Of a stretch of 64,000 nucleotides of DNA, positions 9,864-21,869 are shown in pieces. The stretch's first letter is position 1. Every line of letters starts with the position of its first letter. Where the stretch lies: NCBI GenBank assembly GCA_027563935.2, contig CM050454.1, forward strand, positions 73,862,596 to 73,926,595, given 5' to 3'. Under the pieces are notes generated by a model that was given only the letters and a program-made list of their open reading frames with translations, ran no database searches and was not told the origin of the DNA. A program made the translations under genes and the position numbers. Origin of the DNA: Costus lasius. Taxonomy: Eukaryota; Streptophyta; Magnoliopsida; Zingiberales; Costaceae.

Positions 9864-12800
9864 AAAAAGGACTGTAAAGTGCTCCAGGGAGATAAGAAGG
9901 GAAGCAATTCTTTCGCTTCTGGCTCAGGTATTTTTGTGACTGAAGTCATGATATCCTCTTCTTCTATTTCATGGGTGTTGGACACTGCATGTGGAGTTCA
10001 CATTTGTTCAAATGTACAGGAACTCAAGAGAAGAAGACAGGTGGGACAGCATGAGGTGGACCTACGAGTTGGAAACGGGGCACGGGTTGCTGCTGTTGCT
10101 GTAGGAGAATATTACATCTCATTACCATCTGGACTTGTATTAGAACTAAACAATTGTTACTTTGTACCTAGCATTACTAAAAATATTATCTCCATTCCTG
10201 CTCTTGTCAGGAAAGGTTTTTCCTTTGAATGCAATATTTCAAAGTGTGTTCTTTCTTTAGATAATATTGTTTATGCTACTGGATCAATTAACAATGGGTT
10301 ATTCATGTTGGACATGGAATGTTCTATACAAAACATTGATAATAAGAAAGCCAAGTATGCTGATGACAGCACCTTGCTATGGCATAGTCGTTTAGGCCAT
10401 ATTAACAAGAAGCGCATTAAGCGGTTGCATGACCATGGACTGCTGGGATCATTCTCCTATGAGGAGATTGATACATGCAAAGCTTGTTTATTGGGTAAAA
10501 TGACGAAGGCTCCTTTTCCTCACAAAGGTCAAAGGGCTTCAGGTTTACTTGACCTTATACATAGTGATGTGTGTGGGCCATTTAGTAAACATGCCAGAGG
10601 TGGCTATTCATACTTCATTACCTTTACTGATGATTTCAGTAGATATGGGTATGTCTATCTAATGAGGCATAAAAGTGAATCTTTTGACAAGTTCAAAGAG
10701 TTCAAGAATGAAGTACAGAATCAGCTAGGCCGAAATATCAAGGCACTTCGTTCTGATCGAGGTGGAGAATACCTAAGTCGAGAGTTTACTGACTATCTGA
10801 AGGAGTGTGGGATTATCTCACAGCTCACTCCGCCAGGAACACCGCAATGGAATGGTGTGTCCAAGAGGAGAAATAGAACATTACTTGATATGGTTCGTTC
10901 TATGATGAGTCAGGCTACTCTACCTTACTCCTTTTGGGGATTTGCACTGGAAACAGCTGCAAAGGTACTAAACCGAGTGCCATCCAAGGCAGTTTCAAAG
11001 ACTCCATATGAGTTATGGTATGGGAAACAGCCTAGCTTGACATTTATCAAGATCTGGGGTTGCGAGGCTTATGTCAAAAAGCTCGCCTCTGGGAAACTAG
11101 AGAGCAGATCTGAGAAATGCATCTTTGTCGGTTACCCTAAGGAAACTAAGGGTTATTATTTCTACGAACCCAAAGAGAACAAGGTATTTGTTGCTCGGAC
11201 AGCTATTTTTCTTGAGAAGGAGTTTCTTCTGCAAGAGGCCAGTGGGAGAGAAATAAAGCTGGATGTGAATCCAGAAGAAGGACAAAGTAGTCAAGCACAG
11301 TTGGATGAGCCTGAGCCGGTAGAACAGGTTATTGAACAACCTGAGGCTCAGATATCACGGGAACCGCGAAGATCGGGAAGGATCCGTCGACAGCCTGAGC
11401 GCTATGACGGAGTCTACATCATTGATAATGATGAACCCCTTACTTATGCGGATGCGGTCAGTGAACCGGATTCAGCTAGATGGCTTGAAGCTATGCGAGC
11501 CGAGATGGACTCCATGTCAGATAACCAAGTCTGGGATTTGGTTGATCCGCCTCCGGGAGTAATCCCTATAGGCTGTAAATGGATCTTCAAGAAGAAGATT
11601 GACATGGATGGTAACGTGGTTACCTATAAAGGCAGGCTAGTTGCGAAAGGTTTTAAACAAATCTACGGGATAGATTATGATGAAACTTTCTCTCCTGTAG
11701 CCATGTTCAAGTCTATTCGGATTATACTTGCGATAGCGGCATATTATGATTATGAGATCTGGCAAATGGATGTGAAGACCGCTTTCCTTAATGGAAAACA
11801 GGATGAGGATGTGTATATGACACAACCTGAAGGTTTCACCAATCCATCAGATTGTCATAAAATATGCAAGTTAAAGAAGTCTATTTATGGACTTAAGCAA
11901 GCATCTAGAAGCTGGAATATTCGTTTTGATGAATCAATCTGTGAGTTTGGTTTCCTCAAGAACAAAGATGACCCGTGTGTATATAAGAGGTTTAGTGGGA
12001 GCGTGATTACTTTCCTAGTCCTCTACATCGATGATATCTTAATCATTGGAAACGATATTCCTGAACTGCATGCTGTTAAAGCATGGTTAAGGAAATGTTT
12101 CCAGATGAAAGATTTAGGAGAAGCAGCCTATGTGTTAGGTGTGAAGATCTACAGGGATAGATCTAAGAGGCTTCTCGGGCTGTGCCAGAGTACTTACATC
12201 GATAAGGTCCTGGAGAGATTCCATTTAGAGAATTCTAAAAGAGGATATCTTCCAGTCAGACATGGTCTGAATCTTTCGAAGAGTCAGTGTCCACAAACAC
12301 AGACTGAGAAAGATGAAATGGACAATACGCCTTATGCTTCGGCTATTGGGTCCATTATGTATGCGATGTTGTGTACTCGCCCAGACGTCGCTTACGGGTT
12401 AAGCGTGACCAGTCGGTTCCAAAGTAATCCAGGTCAGGCGCACTGGATTGCAGTCAAGAACATTTTAAAATATCTGCGGGGGACCAAAGATATGTTCTTG
12501 GTATATGGAGGTCAGGAAGAACTCAGTATTGAAGGATATACTGACGCTTCGTTCCAATCTGACCAGGATGATTTCCGATCGCAATCAGGCTATGTTTTTA
12601 GCTTGAATGGTGGAGCAGTGGTGTGGAAAAGTTTCAAACAGTCTATCGTTGCTGATTCCACAACAGAAGCCGAGTATGTTGCAGCCTCAGAAGCATCTAA
12701 GGAGGCACTGTGGATTCGTAAGTTCGTTCAGGAACTTGGTGTTGTTCCTTCGAGTGCAGATCCTTTGGTTATCTTCTGTGATAACACTGGAGCAATCGCA

Positions 12801-13007
12801 CAAGCAAAGGAACCACAGTCGCACCAGAAGTCCAAGCACATACAGAGACGGTTTCATTTGATCCGGGAGATCATTGATCGAGGCGAGATCAAAGTCTGCA
12901 AGGTTCATACAGATGACAATCTGGCTGACCCGCTTACCAAGCCTCTGGCGCAGCAGAAGCATGAGAAGCACTGTAATAATATGGGTTTGAGATTTCTCAA
13001 CCATTAG
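9864..13007 (+). pseudogene. Copia protease-integrase-RT-RNase H of A-2
   Basis: This continues in the gag frame after the stop. The ATG at 9879 is internal, not a natural start. Protease active site DTACG is at 9981. Integrase has the HHCC finger (WHSRLGH...CKACLLGK) and core Asp residues (HSDVCGPF, RSDRGGEY), but the DD35E glutamate is AAG (Lys) at 10863-10865 where A-1 has GAG, so integrase should be inactive. RT has DETFSPV, the YGLKQASRSW motif and YIDD. RNase H follows with DASFQSD, ADSTTEAEYVAASEA and CDNTGA, ending at the TAG at 13005-13007. Length and order are typical of plant Copia. Lineage (Angela/Tork-like) is a guess. Confidence 0.92.
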
Positions 13008-13016
13008 ATTAAGTGC

Positions 13017-13027
13017 AAGTGGGAGAT
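13017..13027 (+). other. Polypurine tract of A-2
   Basis: CAAGTGGGAGAT lies directly upstream of the 3' LTR start TGTTGGGG at 13028. This is the expected plus-strand primer for reverse transcription. Confidence 0.8.
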
Positions 13028-14701
13028 TGTTGGGGTATGCCCTTAAGGCTAATGTTTGAGGCCTTGGGATTGTATCAGTATCATGTATAAACTCTTATGT
13101 TTATAAAGGCAATGGTTGTTATTCAGTTTGTTACATTGTCTACTGCAATAAGTGTACTTCTGAATAATGTCTCAAAGCTGTTCAGCTAGGCTGACATGCT
13201 ATGTGTCCTTAGTCGATATATCTTGGTGAACATGAGACAGCCTTGATATGATTGAGACTAATATGTATTCTAATCTTATAGGATGCTTCGAGCATGGAAT
13301 AAGATGTAGACTCATGGGTACATTGGATGTACTAGACAGACCCTACTAGGATATTCAATTGCTTGTCACAATGTGAATAATCCTTGAATGCAACAAGTGG
13401 CACATGTCCTCTGACTTGAGATCACTTGTGTTTCTAAATGATGATTGTCATTGTTTTGAGGTAGTTCAATATCATTTGAAACATAATGGTTATAGATTAT
13501 CTTGGATAATGATCATGAATCATGTTAGGGCACTAGTGATAGATATAGGATTGCCGTCTCCTTGATTGGAGTGTGATGTTCTAAAGGGGCCCCCTGGATG
13601 AGATGATTGAGAAAGTGTATGGCCATACCCAGGTGACTATGTTCATCTGATCTAATCATGCTCGTCATATTGGAGTTACAAGCTTGACACGTTTGTCCAA
13701 TAAAGAACATCCAGTGGCAAAGGAAGCTTGTTTGCCTTGTGAGTTGGATTCACACTTGTGCCGTGGTTTGGGTGTAGTCTTGGAAGACTCTTTTCTTTAT
13801 ATCGGGAGACAGTGATGTGTTGCTAGATACCCCTCACTGATCGTGATAACGTAAGTTATCGTTACCGACATTTAAAGGAAACCCTTAGGGTCGCACAATT
13901 TGATGATATGGCTTACTTAAGTCAGATCGTGTGGACTGAATTGTTTTGGTTCAGTTTAAAGGGATTTAATCTCTGATTGTAAGTGAGGTCTGGTCTGATC
14001 ATGTTTGATTGATTAGGGCTTGAGATCGGTAAGCTTCGATCGAGAGAATGGATGCTAGATCAGTGAGATCAGCAGCATCAAGAGATCAACGGTCAGATCA
14101 AGAACCTTAGGGTTTAATGTGATCTAGGCTAATGGCTTGGGTTAATTGGTCTTTGAACCAGACCAAAGTGAACCGGCTCATCAAGTGAGCGCATGGTTCA
14201 AAGGGAAAAAGAGATTTGCGACTTGTTCAATTGGTGTGAACAAGTGAACGTTGAGGCTTTGCTATTTTTAGCTAGCATGTTCTCTAACGTGACCACACCT
14301 CACGTTCACGCCAAGCAACTCTATTCTCGCCCTTTGTTCTTCTCTCTCGACACCAAGACTTTCGTGAGGTGAGAAGAGGTAGACAAAAAAAGGAAGGTCT
14401 CGCCAAGCAAAGGATTCTCTTCCCTTCCATTCGACAAGGACTCCTTAGAACCTTGCTAGCACAAGGAGCACTAAGGGAGTAGGCGATCACATCTTGTGTG
14501 CGAGCCATTTGGAGGAGAAGCACTTGAGTCTCTTCTTCCTAGACACCATCCATACAATGGCATCGGTATGGTTCTTTTCATTGTATAAGATTTATGTTGA
14601 TCATACTATCTGCAAAGATCCTAGAAACCCCCTTCCGCTATGTCAAAACCTCCATATGCGCCTATTAGGGTTTCGCCCCCCCTTGTTAAGGGGACACTTC
14701 A
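13028..14701 (+). repeat. 3' LTR of A-2 (1,674 bp)
   Basis: It starts TGTTGGGGTATGCCC and ends GGACACTTCA. It supplies promoter and polyadenylation signals in an intact element. The conserved GTGTTGCTAGATACCCCTCACTG block is at ~13811-13846, followed by AGGGTCGCACA near 13888. The right flank (CCTAA...) belongs to the T-1 leader. The matching left target duplication is lost outside the window. Confidence 0.9.
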
Positions 14702-16837
14702 CCTAAGTGATCTTTGTTCTGCCATGGTCACTTCTTACTCTTCTTGTTGTCTTTCTTCAAATCTAAGCTTCCTGCACAGTCTAAGAGTTTTATTTATCTT
14801 AGAATCAAAAGGTACAAGAGGTCCTGATCTAAGATTCCTACGCATGCAAAGTAGATAGATCAAATGATTTCAAGAAAAAAGAAAATAACAGGAAAAAAAC
14901 AGAAAATAAAACCTAATCTAGCAATACTTTCAATATCTTCAATATTGACAAAACCAAGGTCTCCGGCAACGGCGCTAAAAACTTGTTGTAGTCCGCAAGT
15001 GCACGGATATTCGAAGTAATAAAGAAAGATATCGAACCACAGAGATCTCATTGTCAAGTACCGAATAATTGAGTTCTTACTATCTAGGCAATCGAAACTA
15101 TGCAAGTGAACTAATGAAAGTTAACGAAAATATCAGAGAGAGAGATTGGGACTAGGGTTTCATCCTCTTAAATTTCTATGACTAGATATGAATAGTAGTT
15201 CGTCAGTTTAATTTTATCATGATAAAGATATAATTTACTTCATAAAAGGATCATCTCACTTTCGTGTAGACAATCATGCAGGGACCGATCTTCGCTTTCA
15301 CGCAAGATCTATCCCAAGCTGAAAATAAGTAAATCATCAATCAAAGAACTCAAGGATCACTTTCATGCATCCGAATTCTAAGTTGATTATCTCAAGTGGA
15401 ATCTCAAGGACCACTTTCGTGCATTCGAGTCTCAACACAAGTTCTACTTATAGTTCTCCAACGTTCCGATCCTCACTTTCGCACAAGATCTCCATGTTTG
15501 ATATATTAACTCAATCCTAGATTCATATTATCATCATGGCAATTATTCTTCTAAGATAAAGAAACAAGAACCAACCTAATTTCTTACAGTAAGTTCCTAA
15601 CATTCAATTCTAGGGTTCCATGTTCTCAAGCAAGTGACCTTTCAGTCCTTATTGCAAAAACTCTAAAACATGATAAATAACATGAATCTATGGAGAATTA
15701 AAGAGCAATTATCACATAAGTAGAATTATCATGCTAAAATTATACGTGACGAAGTAATGAAAAATTTATCTGGTCATTAAGAAATCAAAGGGAATTACTC
15801 CCTCATGTCTCATAAAAGGTTTAAGCTAGCATGGATGAAAGATTACAATAATCCATAGTATCAAAGTATTGGAAATCAAGAAAGAGGGGAAAAACAAATA
15901 ACCACACGGCTGTAATGGAAATTACAGCCATAATTTCTACGTGTGAACAGTGCCGGCGGCGTGCTTTTATTGATTTATCCTCTGATCGAGAGCCTTTCTC
16001 TCTGAAACTTCTGGGGTATCGTCTCCTCTTCCAAGCGAAGCTTCCCCTCAAATTTCACGGTAGGAGATGCGTTGTACGCTTCCCGGCGGCGAAACCTAAG
16101 GCATCTACGTGTAACTCGATTTCTCTCTTCTTAGTGGATGAAAATTAGGGCTTCTTTGTTCTCCGTCTTCTCCACACGAAAAGCTCTCCTTTTGCTTCTT
16201 ACAGATCTTTGATTTATGGCCTGGATCGTCCTCAATCGATCGTGAAAAAATTGGACTCCAAAACGTCTGGAAAAATTGCGTGCCAGGAATAGAATTACGG
16301 CCGTGGAAATGGTTACGGCACTTATGTAATTTCAGTCAAGCTCTCTGATAGAAACTATCTGGCAATTACGGCACTGTAAAATAGGTTACGGCAGTACCAT
16401 AATTTCAGCCAAAATTTCTACTTGGAAAGTGCTCCAAATTACGGCCCGTAAAAATCTTTATGGTAGTGCCGTAATTTTTGAAAATCTTTCTGGATGAAAA
16501 ATTCCCAAATTACGGCAGTGCTCTGATATTACGGTAGCAGGTGAAAATACGGTACCGTAATATAGATTACGGCCCTATCGTAATTTGGTCTAAAGCTCCA
16601 ATCTTCATTGAATATGACATGTAATCTCCTTTTGATGGTGGAAATTCATTCATGCATCTAGAATTGCTTGAAAACGCCTAAAAATCGTGCCTTTTTAGCT
16701 GAAAATCATCAAAAACCAAAAAGAGTGTAGATTCCGCAGTATTTGATAAAAAGGCATAAAAATAAGCAAAGGTTCATGAATTTAACACAAAAATATATGA
16801 AATGGAACAAAATTTACTATAAATTTTGGTGTCATCA
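14702..16837 (-). mobile_element. Athila/Tat-like Gypsy element T-1: 5' LTR and start of leader
   Basis: On the - strand an LTR (16837-14984) is followed by a tRNA-Asp-type primer site (complement at 14960-14976, AGCGCCGTTGCCGGAGA) and ~260 bp of leader up to 14702, where A-2 inserted. No T-1 coding sequence remains in the window. The LTR 5' terminus TGATGACACC abuts gag coding sequence of T-2 at 16838, so T-1 inserted into T-2. The A/T-rich 14702-14959 stretch holds no gene. Confidence 0.82.
14984..16837 (-). repeat. 5' LTR of T-1 (1,854 bp)
   Basis: The - strand begins TGATGACACCAAAATTTATAG and ends CAACA just before AGTTTTTAGCGCC. It includes a run of TTACGGC / GCCGTAA half-palindromes at 16293-16587. 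A block with repeated 'cacttTCGTGCA...CAAGATCT'-like phrases lies around 15260-15500. No protein-coding content is supported. Confidence 0.82.
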
Positions 16838-17702
16838 GGGTGCTTCTTCCATCCTGGATTATAGGTTGCAGAATACGGGTCATTCATTGGTCTTTGATTA
16901 AAATTTCCCAAGGCATTGACTTGCTTCTGACTAGAATCTTCTTGTGATGAGGCTATGAGTTGACAATCAGATGAATTATGTCCTGAAATACCACACACTT
17001 CACAAGAAACAGCATTAACGGCAACTGAGGGAAAAGTGAAAGAATCTAATTTCTGCGCTAAAGAATCTACCTTTGCCACTAGAGATGTTAAGGAATCATT
17101 GCTATGCTTACCAAGTTATGTGGAAATAGTACCTCGCTCATTGGACCAATGGTTATGGTTCATAGCCATGTCCTCAAGCAAAGTAGTTGCGTGTTCCACT
17201 CCCTTGCTCATAATAGCCCCTCCAGCAGCAGCGTCCACCATCAACTTGGTGTTGTAGTCCAATCCATTATAGAAGATGTGGATTGGAAGCCATTTCTCAA
17301 GTCCATGGTGTGGACACAAACGCTGTAGCTACTTAAAGCGATCCCATGCGTCATAAAGAGATTCTCCCTCGTGTTGTCCAAAACCAGTAATCATGTTGCG
17401 CAATTGGACTGTTTTGCTAGGTGGGAAGTATTTGTTCAGAAAAGCTCATCCCAAGTGGTAATAGATCCTGTTGGTAATGAATATAACCAAGCTCTCACAC
17501 GGTCCCTGAGAGAAAACAGAAAAAGTATTAGTCATATTGCGTCAGAAGAAACACCATTAACTTTAACAGTATCACAGTATTCTAAAAACACAGCTATATG
17601 GAGATTAGGGTCTTGATTTGGGGAACCCCCAAATTGATTTTGTTGGACCATCGTCAACAGCACTGGCTTGAGCTCCAAATTGTTCGCCTCTACATTGGGT
17701 CG
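16838..17702 (-). pseudogene. Athila-type gag of T-2, C-terminal part
   Basis: The frame running left from 17702 is typical Athila/Tat gag: ANNLELKPVLL, a MVQQNQFGG(S) motif, DPNLHIAVFLEYCDTVK, a TGA at 17532-17534 in place of the usual Arg, then LFSLRDRVRAWL. Further on come CPHHGLEKWLPIHIFYNGL, the AAAGGAIMSKG segment, a CCHC-like finger (CEVCGISGHNSSDC) and YNPGWKKHP. T-1 cuts the gene at 16838. Residues 1-24 lie 26.8 kb away at 44533-44604, separated by the Copia B array. Gag forms the particle. This copy is dead: one stop, additional frame damage near 17330-17420, and two insertions. Confidence 0.85.
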
Positions 17703-17707
17703 AACTA
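17703..17707. repeat. Target-site duplication AACTA (left) of the Copia B array
   Basis: AACTA here and at 44533-44537 bracket the whole LTR-body-LTR-body-LTR array. The T-2 gag frame runs on across the duplicated bases. Confidence 0.88.
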
Positions 17708-18230
17708 TGTTGGGAAACCCCGGGGACATTTTACAATTTTTTCAGAGTTATAAGCATACATACATACATTGCACAGCGGAAGAATGTCCCCGAAACAGGC
17801 CGGTCCCAAAAACCCAGTGAAGATCGCAAGCAAGAGAGTCGACACGATGAGTTAGGAAATACCTTAGAGCAAGATGAGGTCGATGTCGTGATAGGCGCCC
17901 AAGCGTGCGCCCTTTGCAGTCTCACACACACGGATGCCTCGAGTCCTCTTCTTCCACGCCCGGTGCTAGCCTCGGGAAGAAGTTCCAAGCCTTAGGGAGA
18001 TGCTCCAATCACCTTGCGCCACCACCAAGGAGGGATGCGCCAAAGAGGATGAAGAGGAGAGGAAACCGTCAAGAGCTTTCTTCACTTGCGCCAAGAAGAA
18101 GAAAGGAAGAAGACTTGCGGCCACTTGATGGAAGAGGAAGAGGTTGCGCCACCTTTGTTCCTTGCTCTCGCCCCTCTTGATGTGTTCACTCCTTCAAGGA
18201 TGAATCATCTCAAGAGGGGGTGGCTAGGGT

Positions 18231-18243
18231 CACATATATAGGG
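18231..18243 (-). promoter_or_regulatory. Probable TATA box of Copia B LTR 1
   Basis: - strand CCCTATATATGTG. The same element is at 35896-35908 and 43107-43119. The B-4 LTR has CTATAAAAG at 55145-55153. Transcription would run leftward toward the LTR 3' end. Confidence 0.5.
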
Positions 18244-18851
18244 CAAGAGGCGGTTAGGGCAAGGGCTAGGATCATGACAAGTGTAGGGCTAGGATGAGGA
18301 GGTTTGATGCAAGGAAAGTCTCCAAGACTTTACCATAAATCTCATTCAACCTATCCATAATTGCCTAAGCACCATATCAGCCCAAGACATGCCTTAAAGG
18401 CATACATACCATCAATGGGAGAGGGCTAGGCGCATATTACTTCTTAATGAAGCAACTTTTGCCACCCAAACCCCATTATGCCCCTTACGCGCCAATGGGG
18501 TTGGGTCTCTCCCCATTATACCCTTTTAGCCTATTTCCTCTTCATGACAACTTGTTATTGGGCCTCATTGGATAATGAGCTAGCCTAAACTTCATCACAT
18601 GGGTTGATTAAGCATTTGTATCCAATCCAATGCAACCCTAATCCAAATGTGACCAACCATAGTCAAATACGGGTCAACCTACCAAAAATGAAGTTTGGCT
18701 CCAATAACATTCTTCCATCTCATCAGGCACATTGGCGCTGATGAAATCTCCCAATTAGATCCGAGTTATCCAATAACTCGATCATAAGGCTTTTCGATCA
18801 ATATGAGAACTCAAGTATCAATGTGTGTGACCCTGTAGGTTCCTTCTGACG

Positions 18852-18856
18852 CCGGC
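18852..18856. repeat. Target-site duplication CCGGC (left) of G-1
   Basis: CCGGC is repeated at 28344-28348. The uninterrupted site, with a single GACGCCGGCAGTGCT, is seen in the sister LTRs near 36518 and 43727. Confidence 0.92.
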
Positions 18857-21832
18857 TGTAACATCCCTCAGAATCACACCCCACACGCATACAAGTAAAA
18901 ATACGGGGTTTTAAAAATTTTTACTCTTCCATTAAAACATAAGAAGAAAGCGGCATCGAAGGACATTACTACGGAACTGAAAACCGCACAGAACTGAGTA
19001 GGATCGATTACTAGGAAATAGAAATCCGGAAATCCAGAAAAATCCGGCAGCAAGTATATTAAATTACTGCTGCACAGACCCACATATCCTGGAACAAAAC
19101 AAATGTCCACACTACACATATGTGGAGAACACAATTGTCAGAAATATTGCAGAAACGGTTTATTCAGATACCAAATACAACAAAAATTCGGTCACACAGC
19201 TCAAAGTATTCCGACTACAATAAATCTCAAATCGGACATTTCAGAATAATAACAATTTCAATTCTCATGAATCCAAAACTCGTATCCAACAATTAAAACG
19301 AGACAACTATAACATAATATAATATCCTGAAAACAGGCATAAGTCCTCAGGAGATAAAATGTGTCATATAATTAAGTTAGGCACGCAGGCCTGATAGATC
19401 TTTAGAAGACAACGCTTAGAAATTATATAAAACATAGCATCATTACAAATTTAGTAGCTGTAGCAATCACTGTCCTGATGTCTCACCTGAAAATATTTAA
19501 ACAACGGGGGTGAGCTAAAAAGCTCAGTGAGTAAAAGACACTAAAAGCCATCCATAGTACACATCAAAAATATCATGCTTAACAGATAAGATACTTAACA
19601 TGAACACTCCTATCAAAACAAAACATAATCAAATACAGACACTTATAACAATAGGCATCAAGCATGAAGTAGGATAAAAGTCTACCAACCCATTCCAACT
19701 AATCACACCGCCCAACACATCTATAATACAGATCGAAATAGAACTACAGAAAATCAGAGCTGACAGACAGAACAGATCGAAACAGAACTACAGAAATCAG
19801 AGCTGACAGACAGAAAATCAGAATTTTCAGAATCCAAACGGATAGTCTACATCGGAAACAGAAAGGCCACAGAAGGCCTGAAGACCACAGAAGGTCTGAT
19901 GACCACAGAAGGTCTGACCCCACCTCTGCCGAGGACGAGACATGCATGCATATCAGAAACAGAATAGTAGAGGAGGTATCAGTGGGTGGCCCCCGTCTTG
20001 ACAGGACGTGGCACTCTGGCCTCCAATACTGGTAGAGGAGGTATCAGTGGGTGGCCCCCGTCTTGTCAGGACGTGGCACTCTGGCCTCCAATACCCAGAA
20101 CAGAACAGAAATAGTGGAGGGAGAACGGAAGGTGAGACCAGCTCACATCTACCCTTCACTAGTGTCTCATGGGTCATAGTAGACTATCAGCACCATTACA
20201 GCGCCACAGAAGGAGGGTAAGGACACGGAAGAGTGCTACACTAGGGCATAATTTTTACAGAACAGATCATGCTGAAACGGAGGAGTAGGACTAACCACCA
20301 CTCAATTCTCACATCATGCCCAAAGTGTCTCACAAACCAGAAAATGACACACCCTAATATCCAGTCCTTAACAAAATTACAATTTGCAGAAAATCAAAGT
20401 TGAACACACTTCATAATTTTTACCATCAACCAGAAGTAATATATGAGTGAATTCCTTGAATTCCTTAGATTTCATGCAACTATCCTTAATTCATGTCAAA
20501 CCATTCTATGTTCTCACAAAGGTTATAACACATTCAAAGTTTCAGAAAATTCACAACATATATATACAGAATAGAAATTTTTCACACAACAAACAATTAA
20601 ACAGATGTTTCAGAAAAACAGATTAATATATCATACTTGCAACAGATGTTTCAGACCGAGTAAGTAACCTAAAATAGGCAATATGATATTCACAATAAAG
20701 CTGTTTGAATCTACTTTCCAATAGAACTGAATCCGTCGGATTTGGAGTTATAACCGGGAAGATATGGGTGTTCGAACATAGAAAGGTCAGGATTTCAGAA
20801 TTCCAGAAAACAGATTCGTATATCAGAATTGCGACACAAATTTCAGATCCAATAACTAACAGAAAATAGGCGACATGGTAGTCAAATTGAACCCCTTCGA
20901 GTCTACTTTCTAATAAAACTGATTTGACAAGATTTCGAGCTATACCTAGGGAGATATGATGGTTCGAACACATAAAGGTCGAAATCCAGGTTTCCAGAAA
21001 ACTGATTTTGTACAGCTAGATTGCAATACAGATTGAAATACGAATACAGTTCGGATATGGTCGATATCATATTCAAATTAAAGCCGAATGTATCTAGTTT
21101 CATACAAAATTTATTTCGTGCGATTTGGATCTATAGGCCATGAGATATTGGGGTTATAGTACACAAAGGTCAGATTAGAGAATGCAGATTTCAGCAGAAC
21201 AGGATTTTAAAACCCTATAAATATTTGAATTCGACCCCATACGGATAATCATTGCAAATAACGAATTTTAATTGAATGATAATCTACAATTTAGCGGATT
21301 AGACTCCTTAGGATCGAATTACTCACAGAAAAATCGTCCACAGAGAAAAACGCCAAGACAGAGGATCACCAGGAAATTCGTCCACCACCAGTCTGCCACC
21401 ACCAGCGTCAGAAATCTCAGGAGGCGCCAAGCACAGTAAGGGGCGACAACCAAAGGCGGCTAGGGCAAGAAAACACAAAAGTCGTGAGGGAGAGGAGCCC
21501 TCACGCAATTCCTCTTTTTCTCCCACCCCAAACGGATCCAAGATCCAATAACCCAGTTAACTTAAGTGAAAAATCGGTTTTATGGGCTTACCTGGGCTTA
21601 ACCACCCTGCGCCACTCCAATAATATCAGAAATATGCGCCACCATGGTGGAAAGAATTCCAGGAGCGAAGAATCAAGATTGAGGGTTCAAATCCCCAACC
21701 AATATAATTATTTTTGCCCTGTAGGAAAAATTCCTTCACTTAGGCAAAAATCCCAAAATTTTAACAGATAAAAAATACAGAAACAGAATTTCTAACCTTA
21801 AATCATAATTCAGAAAAATCGAGGGCGTTACA
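18857..21832 (-). repeat. 3' LTR of G-1 (2,976 bp)
   Basis: It starts TGTAACATCCC and ends GGGCGTTACA on the + strand. It is the same length as the partner LTR at 25368-28343. It contains the 65-bp tandem pair (19967-20096) and an imperfect repeat of ACAGAACTACAGAAATCAGAGC near 19740-19820. Several 70-116-codon frames occur identically in both LTRs. They are explained by LTR identity and none resembles a protein I know. Confidence 0.92.
19967..20096. repeat. 65-bp tandem duplication inside the G-1 LTR
   Basis: Two adjacent copies begin GTAGAGGAGGTATCAG at 19967 and 20032. Both carry GGTGGCCCCCGTCTTG and GCACTCTGGCCTCCAATAC. The pair is repeated in the other LTR from ~26478. Confidence 0.85.
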
Positions 21833-21851
21833 TTCTCCCCCCCCCCCCCCC
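21833..21851 (-). other. Polypurine tract of G-1
   Basis: On the - strand a G-run followed by AGAA precedes the 3' LTR start TGTAACGCC at 21832. This is the plus-strand primer. Confidence 0.82.
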
Positions 21852-21869
21852 TTATAGAGCTTTAGTCCT

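Larger units (their letters stand above)
6747..14701 (+). mobile_element. Copia family A element A-2 (nearly complete)
   Basis: From left to right: 5' LTR remnant (6747-7297), primer site, 1.8-kb leader, gag-pol (9117-13007), polypurine tract, full 3' LTR (13028-14701). The 5' LTR lacks its first ~1.12 kb because A-1 inserted there. The remaining 551 bp align with 14151-14701 at the same length, with about two differences seen by eye. The two LTRs are therefore very similar and the insertion is recent. It sits in the leader of T-1. Confidence 0.92.

Noticed and set aside
17905..18180. 91-codon open frame repeated in three Copia B LTRs (also 35570-35845, 42781-43056)
   Set aside because: It is antisense to the LTR, low in complexity and similar only because the LTRs are recent copies. 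It is not kept in the B-3/B-4 LTRs.
20623..21771. Open frames of 66-116 codons identical in both G-1 LTRs
   Set aside because: Identity follows from LTR duplication at insertion. There is no protein motif or independent conservation.
21835..21851. Homopolymer C run as an assembly gap or sequencing fault
   Set aside because: It lies exactly where the polypurine tract should be, next to the 3' LTR. Its exact length may still be uncertain.
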